Positions 6,969 to 15,332 are shown, counted from the stretch's first letter. The stretch is 18,755 nucleotides of DNA from Oscillospiraceae bacterium (GCA_017829075.1 JAGAJA010000040.1:1-18755); one strand, 5' to 3'. Program-made: numbers and translations. Notes: generated from the sequence alone by a model not told the origin.

Positions 6969-8441
6969 TCAGTTGTTCCAGTAGCCCCAGTCGCTCTGCG
7001 TCAGGAAGTTATCATAATAAGTCACCGTTGAGCCAGTCGCCGCATGGAATGCGTTATTCGCAAACAGCACGTCAGTAACACCGTTTTCCGTCAGGAATTC
7101 CACCGCGTTGTGGGTGAAATACCGCATATCAATGACATAGATCTCATCAAACGAACCCATGAGATACCCCGGCAGAGCGTTGCCGTAACTGTCCTTGAAT
7201 ATCGCAAGCTTTCTGCCCGTTCCCGCGTCTGAGGAAACCTTTACTATCTTCGCGTCACCGCCCATAAAGGTGCAGTAAGCCATGCCGTTTCCGTCGCCGT
7301 ATTTTATGAAGAAATTACCCTCATACGGCTCGTTCGCGCCCGCTATCTTGCCGTCCTTCAGGATATAATCATAATAGGTGGTGGTGTAATCCACATTCTT
7401 CGGGACGTAATAAATGAAATCCTCCGGATTGTTTTTCAGAATGATATCCCCGCTGTAACCGTACATCGTGCCTACATAGTCATGCACCACCCGCTGCTCG
7501 TACTCCGAGATATCCGCAAACGGAACTCCCGCAGCCTTTGCGAAAGCCTGCGCCGCATAATACGCTCCAAGCGGCGCCCAGTGGTGGTCTGTACGCAGGT
7601 AGATATCCTCGCTCTTGTGAGAGGAAAGCGCAGTGTATGCGTCAACCGCCACAACGTCATTGTCAAGAATTCCGTAAACGTGGTTGATGTTGTCAAGCTG
7701 ACTGCCGCAGTATGCCGCAACCGACGGAGGACTGTAAAACTCGCAGGAGGTAGGGATTATCATGCTGTATACGTTCACATCGCTGCCCAGCGCGTCCTTG
7801 TATTTGTTGATGACCTCCGCGTACCTCTCGCCTACGGAAAAGCTGCCGCCATAAAGCATTAACGCACGGGTGCCTACCACCGCTATGCCGTTATTCGTGA
7901 TAGTCACCGAATCGTCCGGGGCTATCTCCTCGGGATCGTTTTCGTCCGGCGCGGCTGTGGTTATCTCTGTTCTTTCGGTCTGGGCGGGTTCGCTCGTTTT
8001 TTCAGACTCGGAGGGATCATCGGAGGGCTGGGCAGGCATTGTCTGCTCCAGTTCAGGTTCAGGTTCAGGCTGAGATACCTCCGGTACGCTGGTCTGTACC
8101 TGACCGACATTGTGCAGGCGTATTCCGTCCTGCCGGAAGCCGCGAAGCTCCCGCAGCGCAGTGGACATATTCGTAAGATCGTCCCGGAATGGCACGGTAT
8201 CGCTGAACCACTCGGATACTCCCGCAGTAAATTCGCCGCTGAAATAGCTGTCCGCGGTAAGCTCCGGGAATTCCTTAAGCTCGCGCTTTTCGGTTATGCT
8301 CTCGGTGCTGCGCGGAAATACGATAAGCGCCATACCTATTGTTTCAAACGCAAGCAGCAAAGTCACAAGATACACAGCATTGGATATCCTGCGCCGCTTC
8401 GGAGTGCGTTCTTTGTATTTTTTGTTGTTTTCTGGTTTCAT
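6969..8441 (-). CDS. DHHW-family (AlgJ/AlgX-like) SGNH protein for surface polymer acylation
   Basis: This 490-residue protein has one N-terminal membrane helix (about 22-43) after a basic start. An acidic Pro/Glu/Thr-rich stretch (about 118-180) separates an N-terminal segment from an extracytoplasmic SGNH-like domain. The family motif TDHHW is at 284-288, and the DSYGN motif with candidate nucleophile Ser418 at 417-421. DHHW proteins usually accompany MBOAT acyltransferases, as AlgJ/AlgX do with AlgI, and help move acyl groups to an exported polysaccharide. The ATG at 8441 lies 9 bases after the MBOAT stop, with AAGG upstream, so the two form an operon. The low-complexity stretch within the protein is unusual and may reach through the wall. 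Confidence 0.8.
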   Translation of the reverse strand: MKPENNKKYKERTPKRRRISNAVYLVTLLLAFETIGMALIVFPRSTESITEKRELKEFPELTADSYFSGEFTAGVSEWFSDTVPFRDDLTNMSTALRELRGFRQDGIRLHNVGQVQTSVPEVSQPEPEPELEQTMPAQPSDDPSESEKTSEPAQTERTEITTAAPDENDPEEIAPDDSVTITNNGIAVVGTRALMLYGGSFSVGERYAEVINKYKDALGSDVNVYSMIIPTSCEFYSPPSVAAYCGSQLDNINHVYGILDNDVVAVDAYTALSSHKSEDIYLRTDHHWAPLGAYYAAQAFAKAAGVPFADISEYEQRVVHDYVGTMYGYSGDIILKNNPEDFIYYVPKNVDYTTTYYDYILKDGKIAGANEPYEGNFFIKYGDGNGMAYCTFMGGDAKIVKVSSDAGTGRKLAIFKDSYGNALPGYLMGSFDEIYVIDMRYFTHNAVEFLTENGVTDVLFANNAFHAATGSTVTYYDNFLTQSDWGYWNN

Positions 8442-8450
8442 AGCTTTACC

Positions 8451-9926
8451 TTAAAATCTCAAGTACAGGAACGGATTTGTGGTGCTGCCAATCAGCAGCA
8501 GAGTGCTGACTATCAGAAGCGCGGCAGCGGACAGGGTTTTCAGTCCGGTCAATGCGACCTCGCCGCCGGGACTTCTCTTCTCTGCGGAGCGGTCGTACAT
8601 CAGCCGGAATATCCTGCTCACCGGCAGGCAGCATATAACTCCCGCAAGGAGCAGCCACAGGTTACTGGTAAGCTCGTTCTGCGCCACCAGATCCCAGCCT
8701 CCGGCGGTTCCGCCGCCGAACAGGATCGGTATGAATTCCCCAAGCCTTGAAAAATCGTCAAAGTAGAAGATCACCCAGCCGAATATTATTACAAACAGGC
8801 TGTAAATATGCAGGAACACCGCAGGTATTTTGTCCTTGACCTTGAGCAGAGTGTATTTCTCCAGCAGAATTATCGCGCCGAAATAAAGTCCCCACAGCAC
8901 GAAATTCCAGCTTGCGCCGTGCCACAGTCCTGTCAGGAACCACACTATGAGCAGATTGAGGGGCTGATGCTTCCGGTTGCCGCCAAGCGGGATATAAACA
9001 TAGTCCCGGAAGAAGCTGCCGAGGGAAATGTGCCACCGCCGCCAGAATTCAGTGATTGTCCGGGAGATGTAGGGGTGCTTGAAGTTCTCGTCAAAGTGGA
9101 AGCCAAGACACCTGCCCATTCCGATAGCCATGTCGGAATATCCCGAAAAGTCGAAATATATCTGCATGGTATAGGCGAGAATTCCCAGCCACGCTCCCCC
9201 GGTGGTAAGTCCGGAAAAGTCCCCGTCAAGGAATGTCGAGGAGATCTCAGAAAGCTGATTTGCGAGAATCACCTTTTTGCCAAGACCGATAAGGAATCGG
9301 TAAGAGCCCTCCGCGATATCGTCAAAGGTAATGCGCCGCTTGTTTATTTCCGCGGAAATAGTGGAGTACCTCACGATAGGTCCGGCGATAAGCTGCGGGA
9401 ACATTGAGATGTACAGCAGCAGCGAGAAATAGCTGCGCTGCGCCTTAACCTCTCCCCGGTAAACGTCAATGATATAGGATATCGACTGGAACGTGAAAAA
9501 GCTGATTCCGATAGGCAGCGCGATCCCCGGCTTCGGAATAGAAAGCCCGGTGAGGTTCAGCGTTTCCACAATGAGATCCGCATACTTGAACACCGCTATT
9601 ATCCCGATATTCAGTACCAGACCGACTATCAGCGCCGGCTTTGACCTATGCTTTCCCCGGTCGATGAACAGTCCCACAATATAGTTCATCAGCACGCTCA
9701 GTATCATCAGGAAAACGTATATCGGCTCTCCCCACGCGTAAAAGATCAGCGAGAAAATAATCAGAACTGCATTTGAATATGGACAGAGATTCTCGTCCGC
9801 ATAACGCGGCGCGCCTCCGCCCGCAGCAGCCCTTGCCCTTGCGTGATCGCCGCACCTCCCCAGCGCGTAGCATATCGCCGCAGCCGGAATAAAAATATAT
9901 AGAAAGAATAGATCTGAAAAAACCAT
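8451..9926 (-). CDS. MBOAT-family O-acyltransferase (AlgI/PatA type)
   Basis: This 491-residue multi-spanning membrane protein resembles AlgI, which passes acetyl groups across the membrane to exopolysaccharide. The typical start MVFSDLFFLYIFIP, the segment YAWGEPIY (63-70), QIYFDFSGYSDMAIG (255-269), RRWHISL with His299, and WHGASWNF with the catalytic His336 are all present. A hydrophilic insert (about 24-50) lies after the first helix. I chose the ATG at 9926, 4 bases after GGGGTG; an upstream TTG at 9938 is unlikely. It is the first gene of an operon with the DHHW gene. DltB is a distant relative in the same superfamily, so a role in the alanylation started by DltA/DltC cannot be excluded, but sequence and length favour AlgI. 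Confidence 0.85.
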   Translation of the reverse strand: MVFSDLFFLYIFIPAAAICYALGRCGDHARARAAAGGGAPRYADENLCPYSNAVLIIFSLIFYAWGEPIYVFLMILSVLMNYIVGLFIDRGKHRSKPALIVGLVLNIGIIAVFKYADLIVETLNLTGLSIPKPGIALPIGISFFTFQSISYIIDVYRGEVKAQRSYFSLLLYISMFPQLIAGPIVRYSTISAEINKRRITFDDIAEGSYRFLIGLGKKVILANQLSEISSTFLDGDFSGLTTGGAWLGILAYTMQIYFDFSGYSDMAIGMGRCLGFHFDENFKHPYISRTITEFWRRWHISLGSFFRDYVYIPLGGNRKHQPLNLLIVWFLTGLWHGASWNFVLWGLYFGAIILLEKYTLLKVKDKIPAVFLHIYSLFVIIFGWVIFYFDDFSRLGEFIPILFGGGTAGGWDLVAQNELTSNLWLLLAGVICCLPVSRIFRLMYDRSAEKRSPGGEVALTGLKTLSAAALLIVSTLLLIGSTTNPFLYLRF

Positions 9927-9942
9927 GTTGCACCCCAAATAT

Positions 9943-10040
9943 CTAAGGAAACGCTGATTAAAACAAAATCGCCACGCTCAAACGCGCATACTCACGCGGC
10001 TGATTTTGTTACGCTTCGCTTTAATCAGCGTATCCCTAAG
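9943..10040. mobile_element. 98-bp palindromic MITE-like element
   Basis: ACGCTGATTAAA (9951-9962) is repeated inverted as TTTAATCAGCGT (10020-10031), extended outward by CTAAGG/CCTAAG. A second inner pair is AACAAAATC (9962-9970) with GATTTTGTT (10002-10010). The right arm carries an extra ACGCTTCGCT. There is no coding capacity. It fills the gap between the P-loop gene and the MBOAT gene. The folded RNA could act as a terminator for the former. It is likely a non-autonomous element. Confidence 0.55.
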
Positions 10041-10064
10041 CGTTATTATCTATATCGCATATCA

Positions 10065-10730
10065 TTAAGTCAATCTGAAATGTTTTGCAATAATATCACA
10101 TACCTCTTCACGGGTATCTTTGCCGTTGTTTTCCCGAACCAATGTAAAAAAACCGCTGTTTGCATACTCATCATAGTGTTCCTGACTATTGATAAGAGCA
10201 AGACCCTTTTTATAATTTTCCATCACTGATTCCGAATCATCACAACCGTCAATTACACTGAGAATAAACTGCTTCTCAGGGTCGCTGCGGTCAAAAAAAC
10301 GTTCAACACTCATAGATTGCGGCGAAAGCATAACAACAACACGATGATAATCGGAAATCTCCTTTAAAACCCCGATCGGAATATTTGTATCAACAATTAC
10401 TTTGCTATTCCTTGATACAGAAATAAGCTCTGCAACCTCAAATTCCGCCGCTTCTTTCCCCACGCTGTATATCCAGCGTTCATATTCTTCGGGCGGACGC
10501 TTAACAAACTCTTTCCAATCCGTCATATTTTTCGTATAACACATATCAGGCTGCACATCAGGCTCCGCCACGATATCCGACACAGCGCAATGAAAGTTCT
10601 CACCACAGCACACCAAACCATATTTTTCAGCCAGCATTTTTACAGCCGTAGATTTTCCTGCATATGCAGTGCCGGTTATAAAATAAACATTGCGCAGATA
10701 GTATCGTAAAATATTATTTTCTATTTTCAT
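10065..10730 (-). CDS. P-loop ATPase/kinase-like protein of unknown function
   Basis: This 221-residue cytoplasmic protein has a Walker A motif GTAYAGKST (20-28) near the N-terminus and an aspartate in VIVDTNIP (Walker B-like). It looks like a small AAA or nucleoside/shikimate-kinase-like P-loop protein, a type common in gut Firmicutes and usually unannotated. No substrate can be named. I chose the ATG at 10730; an in-frame TTG at 10751 falls on the predicted transcription start. The ribosome site is weak. Base composition is visibly more AT-rich than the MBOAT, DHHW and GH13 genes around it, suggesting separate origin. It has its own perfect promoter and is separated from the MBOAT gene by a palindromic element. 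Confidence 0.7.
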   Translation of the reverse strand: MKIENNILRYYLRNVYFITGTAYAGKSTAVKMLAEKYGLVCCGENFHCAVSDIVAEPDVQPDMCYTKNMTDWKEFVKRPPEEYERWIYSVGKEAAEFEVAELISVSRNSKVIVDTNIPIGVLKEISDYHRVVVMLSPQSMSVERFFDRSDPEKQFILSVIDGCDDSESVMENYKKGLALINSQEHYDEYANSGFFTLVRENNGKDTREEVCDIIAKHFRLT

Positions 10731-10759
10731 TCTCAAAACCGCCAATTCCAATTTACTAC

Positions 10760-10788
10760 ATTATACCACCACATATTTTTCCTGTCAA
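10760..10788 (-). promoter_or_regulatory. Consensus promoter of the P-loop gene
   Basis: On the minus strand, TTGACA (10788-10783) and TATAAT (10765-10760) are both perfect and separated by 17 bp. The predicted start is near 10752. This implies strong constitutive transcription. Confidence 0.8.
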
Positions 10789-10841
10789 TAGCTGGCATAA
10801 TTTGCCGACAAATAAATTATATCACTCTCATTGAGATTATT

Positions 10842-10884
10842 CAATTACAGCGGGATTACAGTTTGGTTACAATATGGTAACATT
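10842..10884. promoter_or_regulatory. Operator of TTACA units at 11-bp spacing, copy B
   Basis: TTACA occurs at 10845, 10856 and 10867, with the variant TAACA at 10878: four units at exact 11-bp period, pointing toward the GH13 gene. The bases between units also match copy A at 2858-2900 except at a few sites. The last unit ends 28 bp before the GH13 -35. Confidence 0.65.
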
Positions 10885-10909
10885 ATTTCAATAAAAACTT
10901 CAAAACCCC

Positions 10910-10938
10910 TTGAAATCGTTTACAATCTGTGCTATACT
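10910..10938 (+). promoter_or_regulatory. Promoter of the GH13 gene
   Basis: TTGAAA (10910-10915) and TATACT (10933-10938) are 17 bp apart. A small hairpin CCGGA-CAAA-TCCGG (10957-10970) lies in the leader just before the ribosome site AGGAGG. Confidence 0.65.
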
Positions 10939-10990
10939 TTAGGAAAAATGAGAAAACCGGACAAATCCGGAATACAACAGGAGGAACATC

Positions 10991-12532
10991 ATGAACAACA
11001 CAAGAAAACAGCCGGAATGGCTTGACAACGCAGTTTTCTATGAGATCTATCCCCAGTCCTTCAACGACACCAACGCGGACGGAATAGGCGACATCAACGG
11101 AATTATCGAAAAGCTGGACTACATTCAGGAGCTGGGCTGTACCGCGATATGGCTCAATCCCTGCTTTAAATCACCCTTCGGGGACGCGGGCTACGATGTG
11201 GAGGACTACTACACCGTTGCGCCCAGATACGGCACAAACGAGGACTTGGTGCGGCTCTTTAACGAAGCGCACAAGCGCGGAATGCACGTAATTCTCGACC
11301 TCGTACCCGGTCACACCGCAGTCACCCACGAGTGGTTCAAGCAGTCCATGAAAGCGGAACGCAACGAGTTCACCGACCGCTACGTCTGGACTGACAGCAT
11401 CTGGGAGGAGCCGCAGGGAATGGGCTGTATTCGGGGAATTTCCGACCGGGACGGCTCCTGCGCTGTGAATTTCTTCTCACACCAGCCTGCGCTGAATTAC
11501 GGCTTCTACAAGCCCGAAAGACCGTGGCAGCAGCCTATGGACGCCCCCGGCGCTATCGCCACCCGTGAAGCCCTCAAGGACATCATGCGCTTCTGGCTGT
11601 CCGCCGGCTGCGACGGGTTCAGAGTGGATATGGCTGGCTCGCTGGTAAAGCACGACGAGGACGGAAAAGGTACGATCGCTCTCTGGCAGAACATCAGAGC
11701 CTTTCTTGATGAGGAATTCCCGGAAGCGGCAATGGTGAGCGAATGGGGAGAGCCGGACAAGTCCCTTATCGGCGGCTTTCATATGGACTTCCTGCTGCAT
11801 TTCGGTCCGTCCCACTACAACGATCTTTTCCGCTGCGCAGAGCCGTATTTCTCAAAGCGCGGCAAGGGCAGCGCAAAGGAATTCATCGAAGCATACAAGG
11901 CGAATTACGCGAAAACAGACGGAAAGGGACTTATCTGCATTCCCTCCGGAAATCACGATATGGACAGGCTTGCCCGCAGCCTTGACCCAGATGAAATGCG
12001 CGTTGCGTTCGCATTCCTGCTGTCCATGCCCGGTGCGCCGTTCATCTATTACGGCGACGAAATAGGTATGCGCTTTGTTGAGGGGCTGACCTCGGTAGAG
12101 GGCGGCTACGGCAGGACAGGCTCCCGCACTCCCATGCAGTGGAACAAGGGACTTAACGCAGGCTTCTCCTCCGCGCCGAAATCAAAGCTGTACATTCAGC
12201 AGGACGAAAGTCCCGACCGTCCGGACGCTGAAACCCAGCAGGCGGACGAGAATTCCCTGCGCAGCGAGGTAAAGCGGCTCATCGCCCTCAGAATGGCAAA
12301 TCCCGCGCTCCAAAGCAAGGGGAAGATCGAGTTCATTTCCGACGGATATCCTCTGGTGTACAAGCGTTCCTGCGAAACGCAGACAATTGCGGTCATCGTC
12401 AATCCCTCGGCGCAGAGCGCGATAGTTCCGGGTATCTCCGGCAAAGTAATACACACTATCGGCGGCAGCGCTGTTGCGGAGGGCGGCGCAGTCAGCATTG
12501 AGGGCTGCACAGCAGCTTTTGTGGAACTGTAA
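10991..12532 (+). CDS. Cytoplasmic GH13 alpha-glucosidase (alpha-amylase family)
   Basis: This 513-residue enzyme has the GH13 barrel: DNAVFYEIYPQSFND (12-26), DLVPGHT (103-109), GFRVDMAG with nucleophile Asp213, VSEWGEP with acid/base Glu251, GNHDMDR with Asp323, then a short all-beta C-terminal domain. There is no signal peptide, so it acts on imported oligosaccharides. The layout is of the oligo-1,6-glucosidase / alpha-glucosidase / trehalose-hydrolysing group; the exact substrate cannot be fixed from sequence. The ATG lies 6 bases after AGGAGG. It is a single-gene unit, with its own promoter, an operator shared with the AraC/GH59 locus, and a terminator. Co-regulation with the secreted GH59 enzyme suggests a common sugar or nutrient response. 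Confidence 0.85.
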   Translation: MNNTRKQPEWLDNAVFYEIYPQSFNDTNADGIGDINGIIEKLDYIQELGCTAIWLNPCFKSPFGDAGYDVEDYYTVAPRYGTNEDLVRLFNEAHKRGMHVILDLVPGHTAVTHEWFKQSMKAERNEFTDRYVWTDSIWEEPQGMGCIRGISDRDGSCAVNFFSHQPALNYGFYKPERPWQQPMDAPGAIATREALKDIMRFWLSAGCDGFRVDMAGSLVKHDEDGKGTIALWQNIRAFLDEEFPEAAMVSEWGEPDKSLIGGFHMDFLLHFGPSHYNDLFRCAEPYFSKRGKGSAKEFIEAYKANYAKTDGKGLICIPSGNHDMDRLARSLDPDEMRVAFAFLLSMPGAPFIYYGDEIGMRFVEGLTSVEGGYGRTGSRTPMQWNKGLNAGFSSAPKSKLYIQQDESPDRPDAETQQADENSLRSEVKRLIALRMANPALQSKGKIEFISDGYPLVYKRSCETQTIAVIVNPSAQSAIVPGISGKVIHTIGGSAVAEGGAVSIEGCTAAFVEL

Positions 12533-12561
12533 AGCACATTCAAGGCGGTTTACAATAAACT

Positions 12562-12598
12562 TATCCCGGCAGGAGGTTCTACCGGGATAGTTTTTATT
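12562..12598 (+). terminator. Terminator of the GH13 gene
   Basis: TATCCCGG (12562-12569) pairs with CCGGGATA (12582-12589), followed by GTTTTTATT. The convergent YeiH-type gene ends at 12598, so the hairpin may serve both directions, though the T run is better on the plus strand. Confidence 0.75.
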
Positions 12599-13683
12599 CA
12601 GATGTTGGTATAGAATATTCCGGTAAGCTGCTGCACTCCGATAGATACCGCAGTGATAGCAACCCAGCAGCAGAAGCCCATCAGGATAGGCTTTCCTCCG
12701 TTCTTCACCAGCTTTACGATATTGGTGTTCAATCCTATCGCGCCCATTGCCATAGCGATAAAGAACTTTGCAAGCCACGTCATCAGCTTCACAAAAGTAT
12801 CGTTATAGAATACGGTAAAGCCGCTTTCCGGCAGTACTCCGACAACAGTTGTAATGACCGCCGCTCCGATAAAGTACAGAATGAACCACGGGAACACCTT
12901 TTTAAAGGAAAATCCGGACGCCTTGCCGCCCTCTTTCTTTGCCTTTCTGGTGCGGTAAAACGCAAGTGCGAGGGTTATCGGGATTATCGCCAGAGTACGG
13001 GTGAGCTTCACCGTGACCGCCGCAGACAGAATACCTGTTGTGCCGTAAATGCTTTCAGCAGTAGATGCGGCGGCGGTGACAGAGGAGGTGTCATTCACCG
13101 CAGTTCCCGCAAACACCGCAAAGCCCTCTGTTCCAAGCCCTATCGCATGTCCGAAGGTCGGAAAGATCAGCGCCGCAAGGATATTGAACAGGAATATTAC
13201 CGAAATGGACTGCGCCACATCGTCGTCCTCCGCTTCGATAACCGGCGCTGTGGCTGCGATCGCCGAACCGCCGCAGATAGACGAGCCTACTCCGATAAGG
13301 CAGGCGGTTTTGGAATTGATCTTCAACAGCTTCATCATCAGGAAAGCAACGATGAGCGAAACCGCAATCGTAGAGATGATAACCGGCAGGCTCTTTCCGC
13401 CGACCTGCGCGATAGTTCCCAGATTAAGCGAAAATCCAAGGATAATTACCGCCCATTGAAGTATTTTCTTGGAGGAAAACTTCACTCCTCCGGAAATAAG
13501 ATCATGCCTTGCGAATTTCGGCGCGGCGAGGGAAATTATCATTCCCGCCACAATGGAAATAACCGGCGCGCCGATAAGATTAAGGGAAAAATCTCCGATG
13601 CTCAGTCCGCTGAGCTCAGTTGCCACCCCAGCAATTGCCGCGCAGAGGATTATGCCAAGACCGTTTTTCTTTATGAATGTCAT
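12598..13683 (-). CDS. YeiH-family (UPF0324) membrane protein, putative sulfate exporter
   Basis: This 361-residue polytopic membrane protein has about ten hydrophobic segments. The family signature GVGSSICGGSAIAATAPVI (about 131-149) is clear, followed by NDTSSVTAAAS in a re-entrant-like region. The family is annotated as putative sulfate exporter on limited evidence; the substrate is not shown by sequence. ATG at 13683 has AAAGGAG 7 bases upstream. It is a single gene with its own promoter, convergent with the GH13 gene, and shows no evident functional link to either neighbour. Confidence 0.85.
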   Translation of the reverse strand: MTFIKKNGLGIILCAAIAGVATELSGLSIGDFSLNLIGAPVISIVAGMIISLAAPKFARHDLISGGVKFSSKKILQWAVIILGFSLNLGTIAQVGGKSLPVIISTIAVSLIVAFLMMKLLKINSKTACLIGVGSSICGGSAIAATAPVIEAEDDDVAQSISVIFLFNILAALIFPTFGHAIGLGTEGFAVFAGTAVNDTSSVTAAASTAESIYGTTGILSAAVTVKLTRTLAIIPITLALAFYRTRKAKKEGGKASGFSFKKVFPWFILYFIGAAVITTVVGVLPESGFTVFYNDTFVKLMTWLAKFFIAMAMGAIGLNTNIVKLVKNGGKPILMGFCCWVAITAVSIGVQQLTGIFYTNI

Positions 13684-13737
13684 CAGAATGCTCCTTTATT
13701 TTTTTCTTTAACAGAATACTGTCCACACACGAAAAAT

Positions 13738-13766
13738 AGTATATCACATAAACCCGGATTTTTCAA
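13738..13766 (-). promoter_or_regulatory. Promoter of the YeiH-type gene
   Basis: On the minus strand, TTGAAA (13766-13761) and TATACT (13743-13738) are 17 bp apart. The leader of about 45 bases carries the AAAGGAG ribosome site. Confidence 0.65.
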
Positions 13767-14041
13767 TATCTATTTTCGAAAAAGCAAAAAATTCCACGCA
13801 AAGAAATAGAATAGAAATCAGCTTATTGAAAAACCTGTTTCTGCCCTTGGTTTTTTCATACAGTAATGGAATTAGGCAGAGCCTTTGATTTTGTTTGGTA
13901 ACACAATATCATTTAGGCTTCTGTCAACTTTTTTTGTATAAATACACTTTTTTATCTACGTTCCTAAATTTTGCCTTGACATATATATATTATAATGGGA
14001 ATGAACATCAATAATGATGTATTATTCTTTTGGAGGTTTAT
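13767..14041. other. AT-rich intergenic region between divergent genes
   Basis: No gene is seen. An imperfect hairpin GAAAAACC/GGTTTTTTC (13828-13857) has T runs on either strand. Upstream of the Fn3/LRR gene are TTGACA (13976-13981) and TATAAT (13991-13996), only 9 bp apart, so they cannot both serve one standard promoter; the TATAAT is the more likely -10, with a poor -35. GGAGG at 14032-14036 is the ribosome site for the ATG at 14042. Confidence 0.5.
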
Positions 14042-15313
14042 ATGAAACTGAAACACAAACTTATTTCGGCTGTGCTGACTGCTGTACTGGTAGCAGGCTC
14101 TGTAAGCGTGCCGAACACACCATTGGAGGTAACTGCGTCGGCAGCTTCTTCCACAAAACTGACTGCGCCGACCGGCGTAAAAGCCACAAAAACCAGCAAT
14201 TCTGTTAAGCTTAGCTGGAACGCAGTAAGCGGCGCTGGTGGATACCGTATTTATATGTACAACGCTTCCACCAAAAAGTACGAAAAGTACAAGGACGTCA
14301 CAGGCACTACCTGCACTATCAAAGGACTGAAAGCTTCTACCACATACAAGTTCAAGGTAGCTTCGCTGAAATTCACAACGCAAAGCTCAAGCAAAACGCT
14401 TTCCAAGAAAACTTCTTCAACTGGCACGTCTGTTAAACTGACCTGGAGCGCAGTAAGCGGTGCTAACGGCTACCGTGTTTACAAGTACAATCCCACTACG
14501 AAAAAGTATGTAAAGTACAAGGACGTTTTAACGACCTCCTGCACTGTCACCGGGCTGAAAGCTTCCACTACATACAAGTTCAAGATCACTCCTTTGAAAT
14601 TAACCGCGCAGAGTACATCTAGTGTGATTTCTGCAAAGACAAGTTCATCAAGCGAACCCACGGATAATGAACAGCCGGCAGCAACTTCTGCAACCATTTG
14701 CGGCAAAACATACGAAGTAGCAAAGACAAAAGAATTAAGGTTTTACAGTGGTTCATTAACAGAAAAAGACCTGACGGAAATATTAAAACTTACGAATCTG
14801 ACCACATTGACCATTTCCAATGTTAATCTGACCTTTACAGAAAAATACCTGACGGAGTTAGGAAAACTTCCAAATTTGACCGAATTGGAAATTTGTGATG
14901 TTGGTATCACTTTCACAGAAAAATATCTGACGGAAATAGGAAAACTTAAGAATCTTACCCTGTTGAGCCTTGGCGGTGATAAAATCAGCGATGTCACACC
15001 GCTTTCCGGACTTACAAATCTGAAAAAACTGAGATTGTTCAATAATTCAATCACTGATATCACCCCTCTGTCAACCCTTACTAATCTGGAGGTTTTGTCG
15101 TTGAGCAAAAACCCATTCAATGATATTTCGCCTATTACAACACTTTCAAAGCTGAGTTTATTGTACATTGAAGAAGTAAAACTCAAGGACATTAAACCGA
15201 TTGCGGAATTAAAAAGCCTAAGGGAGGTATACTCATACGGCTGCGGCTGGACTCAGGCTGATAAAGATTATTTAAGAAATAGCATCCCTAATTTGTCATT
15301 TGGAGCATACTAA
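14042..15313 (+). CDS. Secreted protein with two Fn3-like domains and internalin-type LRRs
   Basis: This 423-residue protein has a signal peptide (1 to about 34), two fibronectin-III-like domains (about 40-123 and 126-200), a Ser-rich linker and an LRR region (about 226-400) with units such as LSGLTNLKKLRLFNNSITDITP. The Fn3 domains share segments such as GLKASTTYKFK and SWNAVSG/TWSAVSG; the second lacks the first-strand segment TAPTGVKATK. Two LRR units are near-copies (TFTEKYLTELGKL and TFTEKYLTEIGKL, 26 residues apart). There is no anchor motif, so it is secreted or bound non-covalently. Such proteins act in adhesion or protein binding. ATG at 14042 follows GGAGG by 5 bases. Confidence 0.8.
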   Translation: MKLKHKLISAVLTAVLVAGSVSVPNTPLEVTASAASSTKLTAPTGVKATKTSNSVKLSWNAVSGAGGYRIYMYNASTKKYEKYKDVTGTTCTIKGLKASTTYKFKVASLKFTTQSSSKTLSKKTSSTGTSVKLTWSAVSGANGYRVYKYNPTTKKYVKYKDVLTTSCTVTGLKASTTYKFKITPLKLTAQSTSSVISAKTSSSSEPTDNEQPAATSATICGKTYEVAKTKELRFYSGSLTEKDLTEILKLTNLTTLTISNVNLTFTEKYLTELGKLPNLTELEICDVGITFTEKYLTEIGKLKNLTLLSLGGDKISDVTPLSGLTNLKKLRLFNNSITDITPLSTLTNLEVLSLSKNPFNDISPITTLSKLSLLYIEEVKLKDIKPIAELKSLREVYSYGCGWTQADKDYLRNSIPNLSFGAY

Positions 15314-15332
15314 TACAATAATAAAAACGTAA

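Noticed and set aside
13147..13809. Plus-strand reading frame of 220 codons over the transporter gene
   Set aside because: It is antisense to a clear YeiH-family membrane protein, has a highly charged biased composition, and runs through that gene's promoter.
13897..13903. Single GGTAACA followed by CAATAT, like one unit of the 11-bp operator
   Set aside because: No second unit is found 11 bp to either side.
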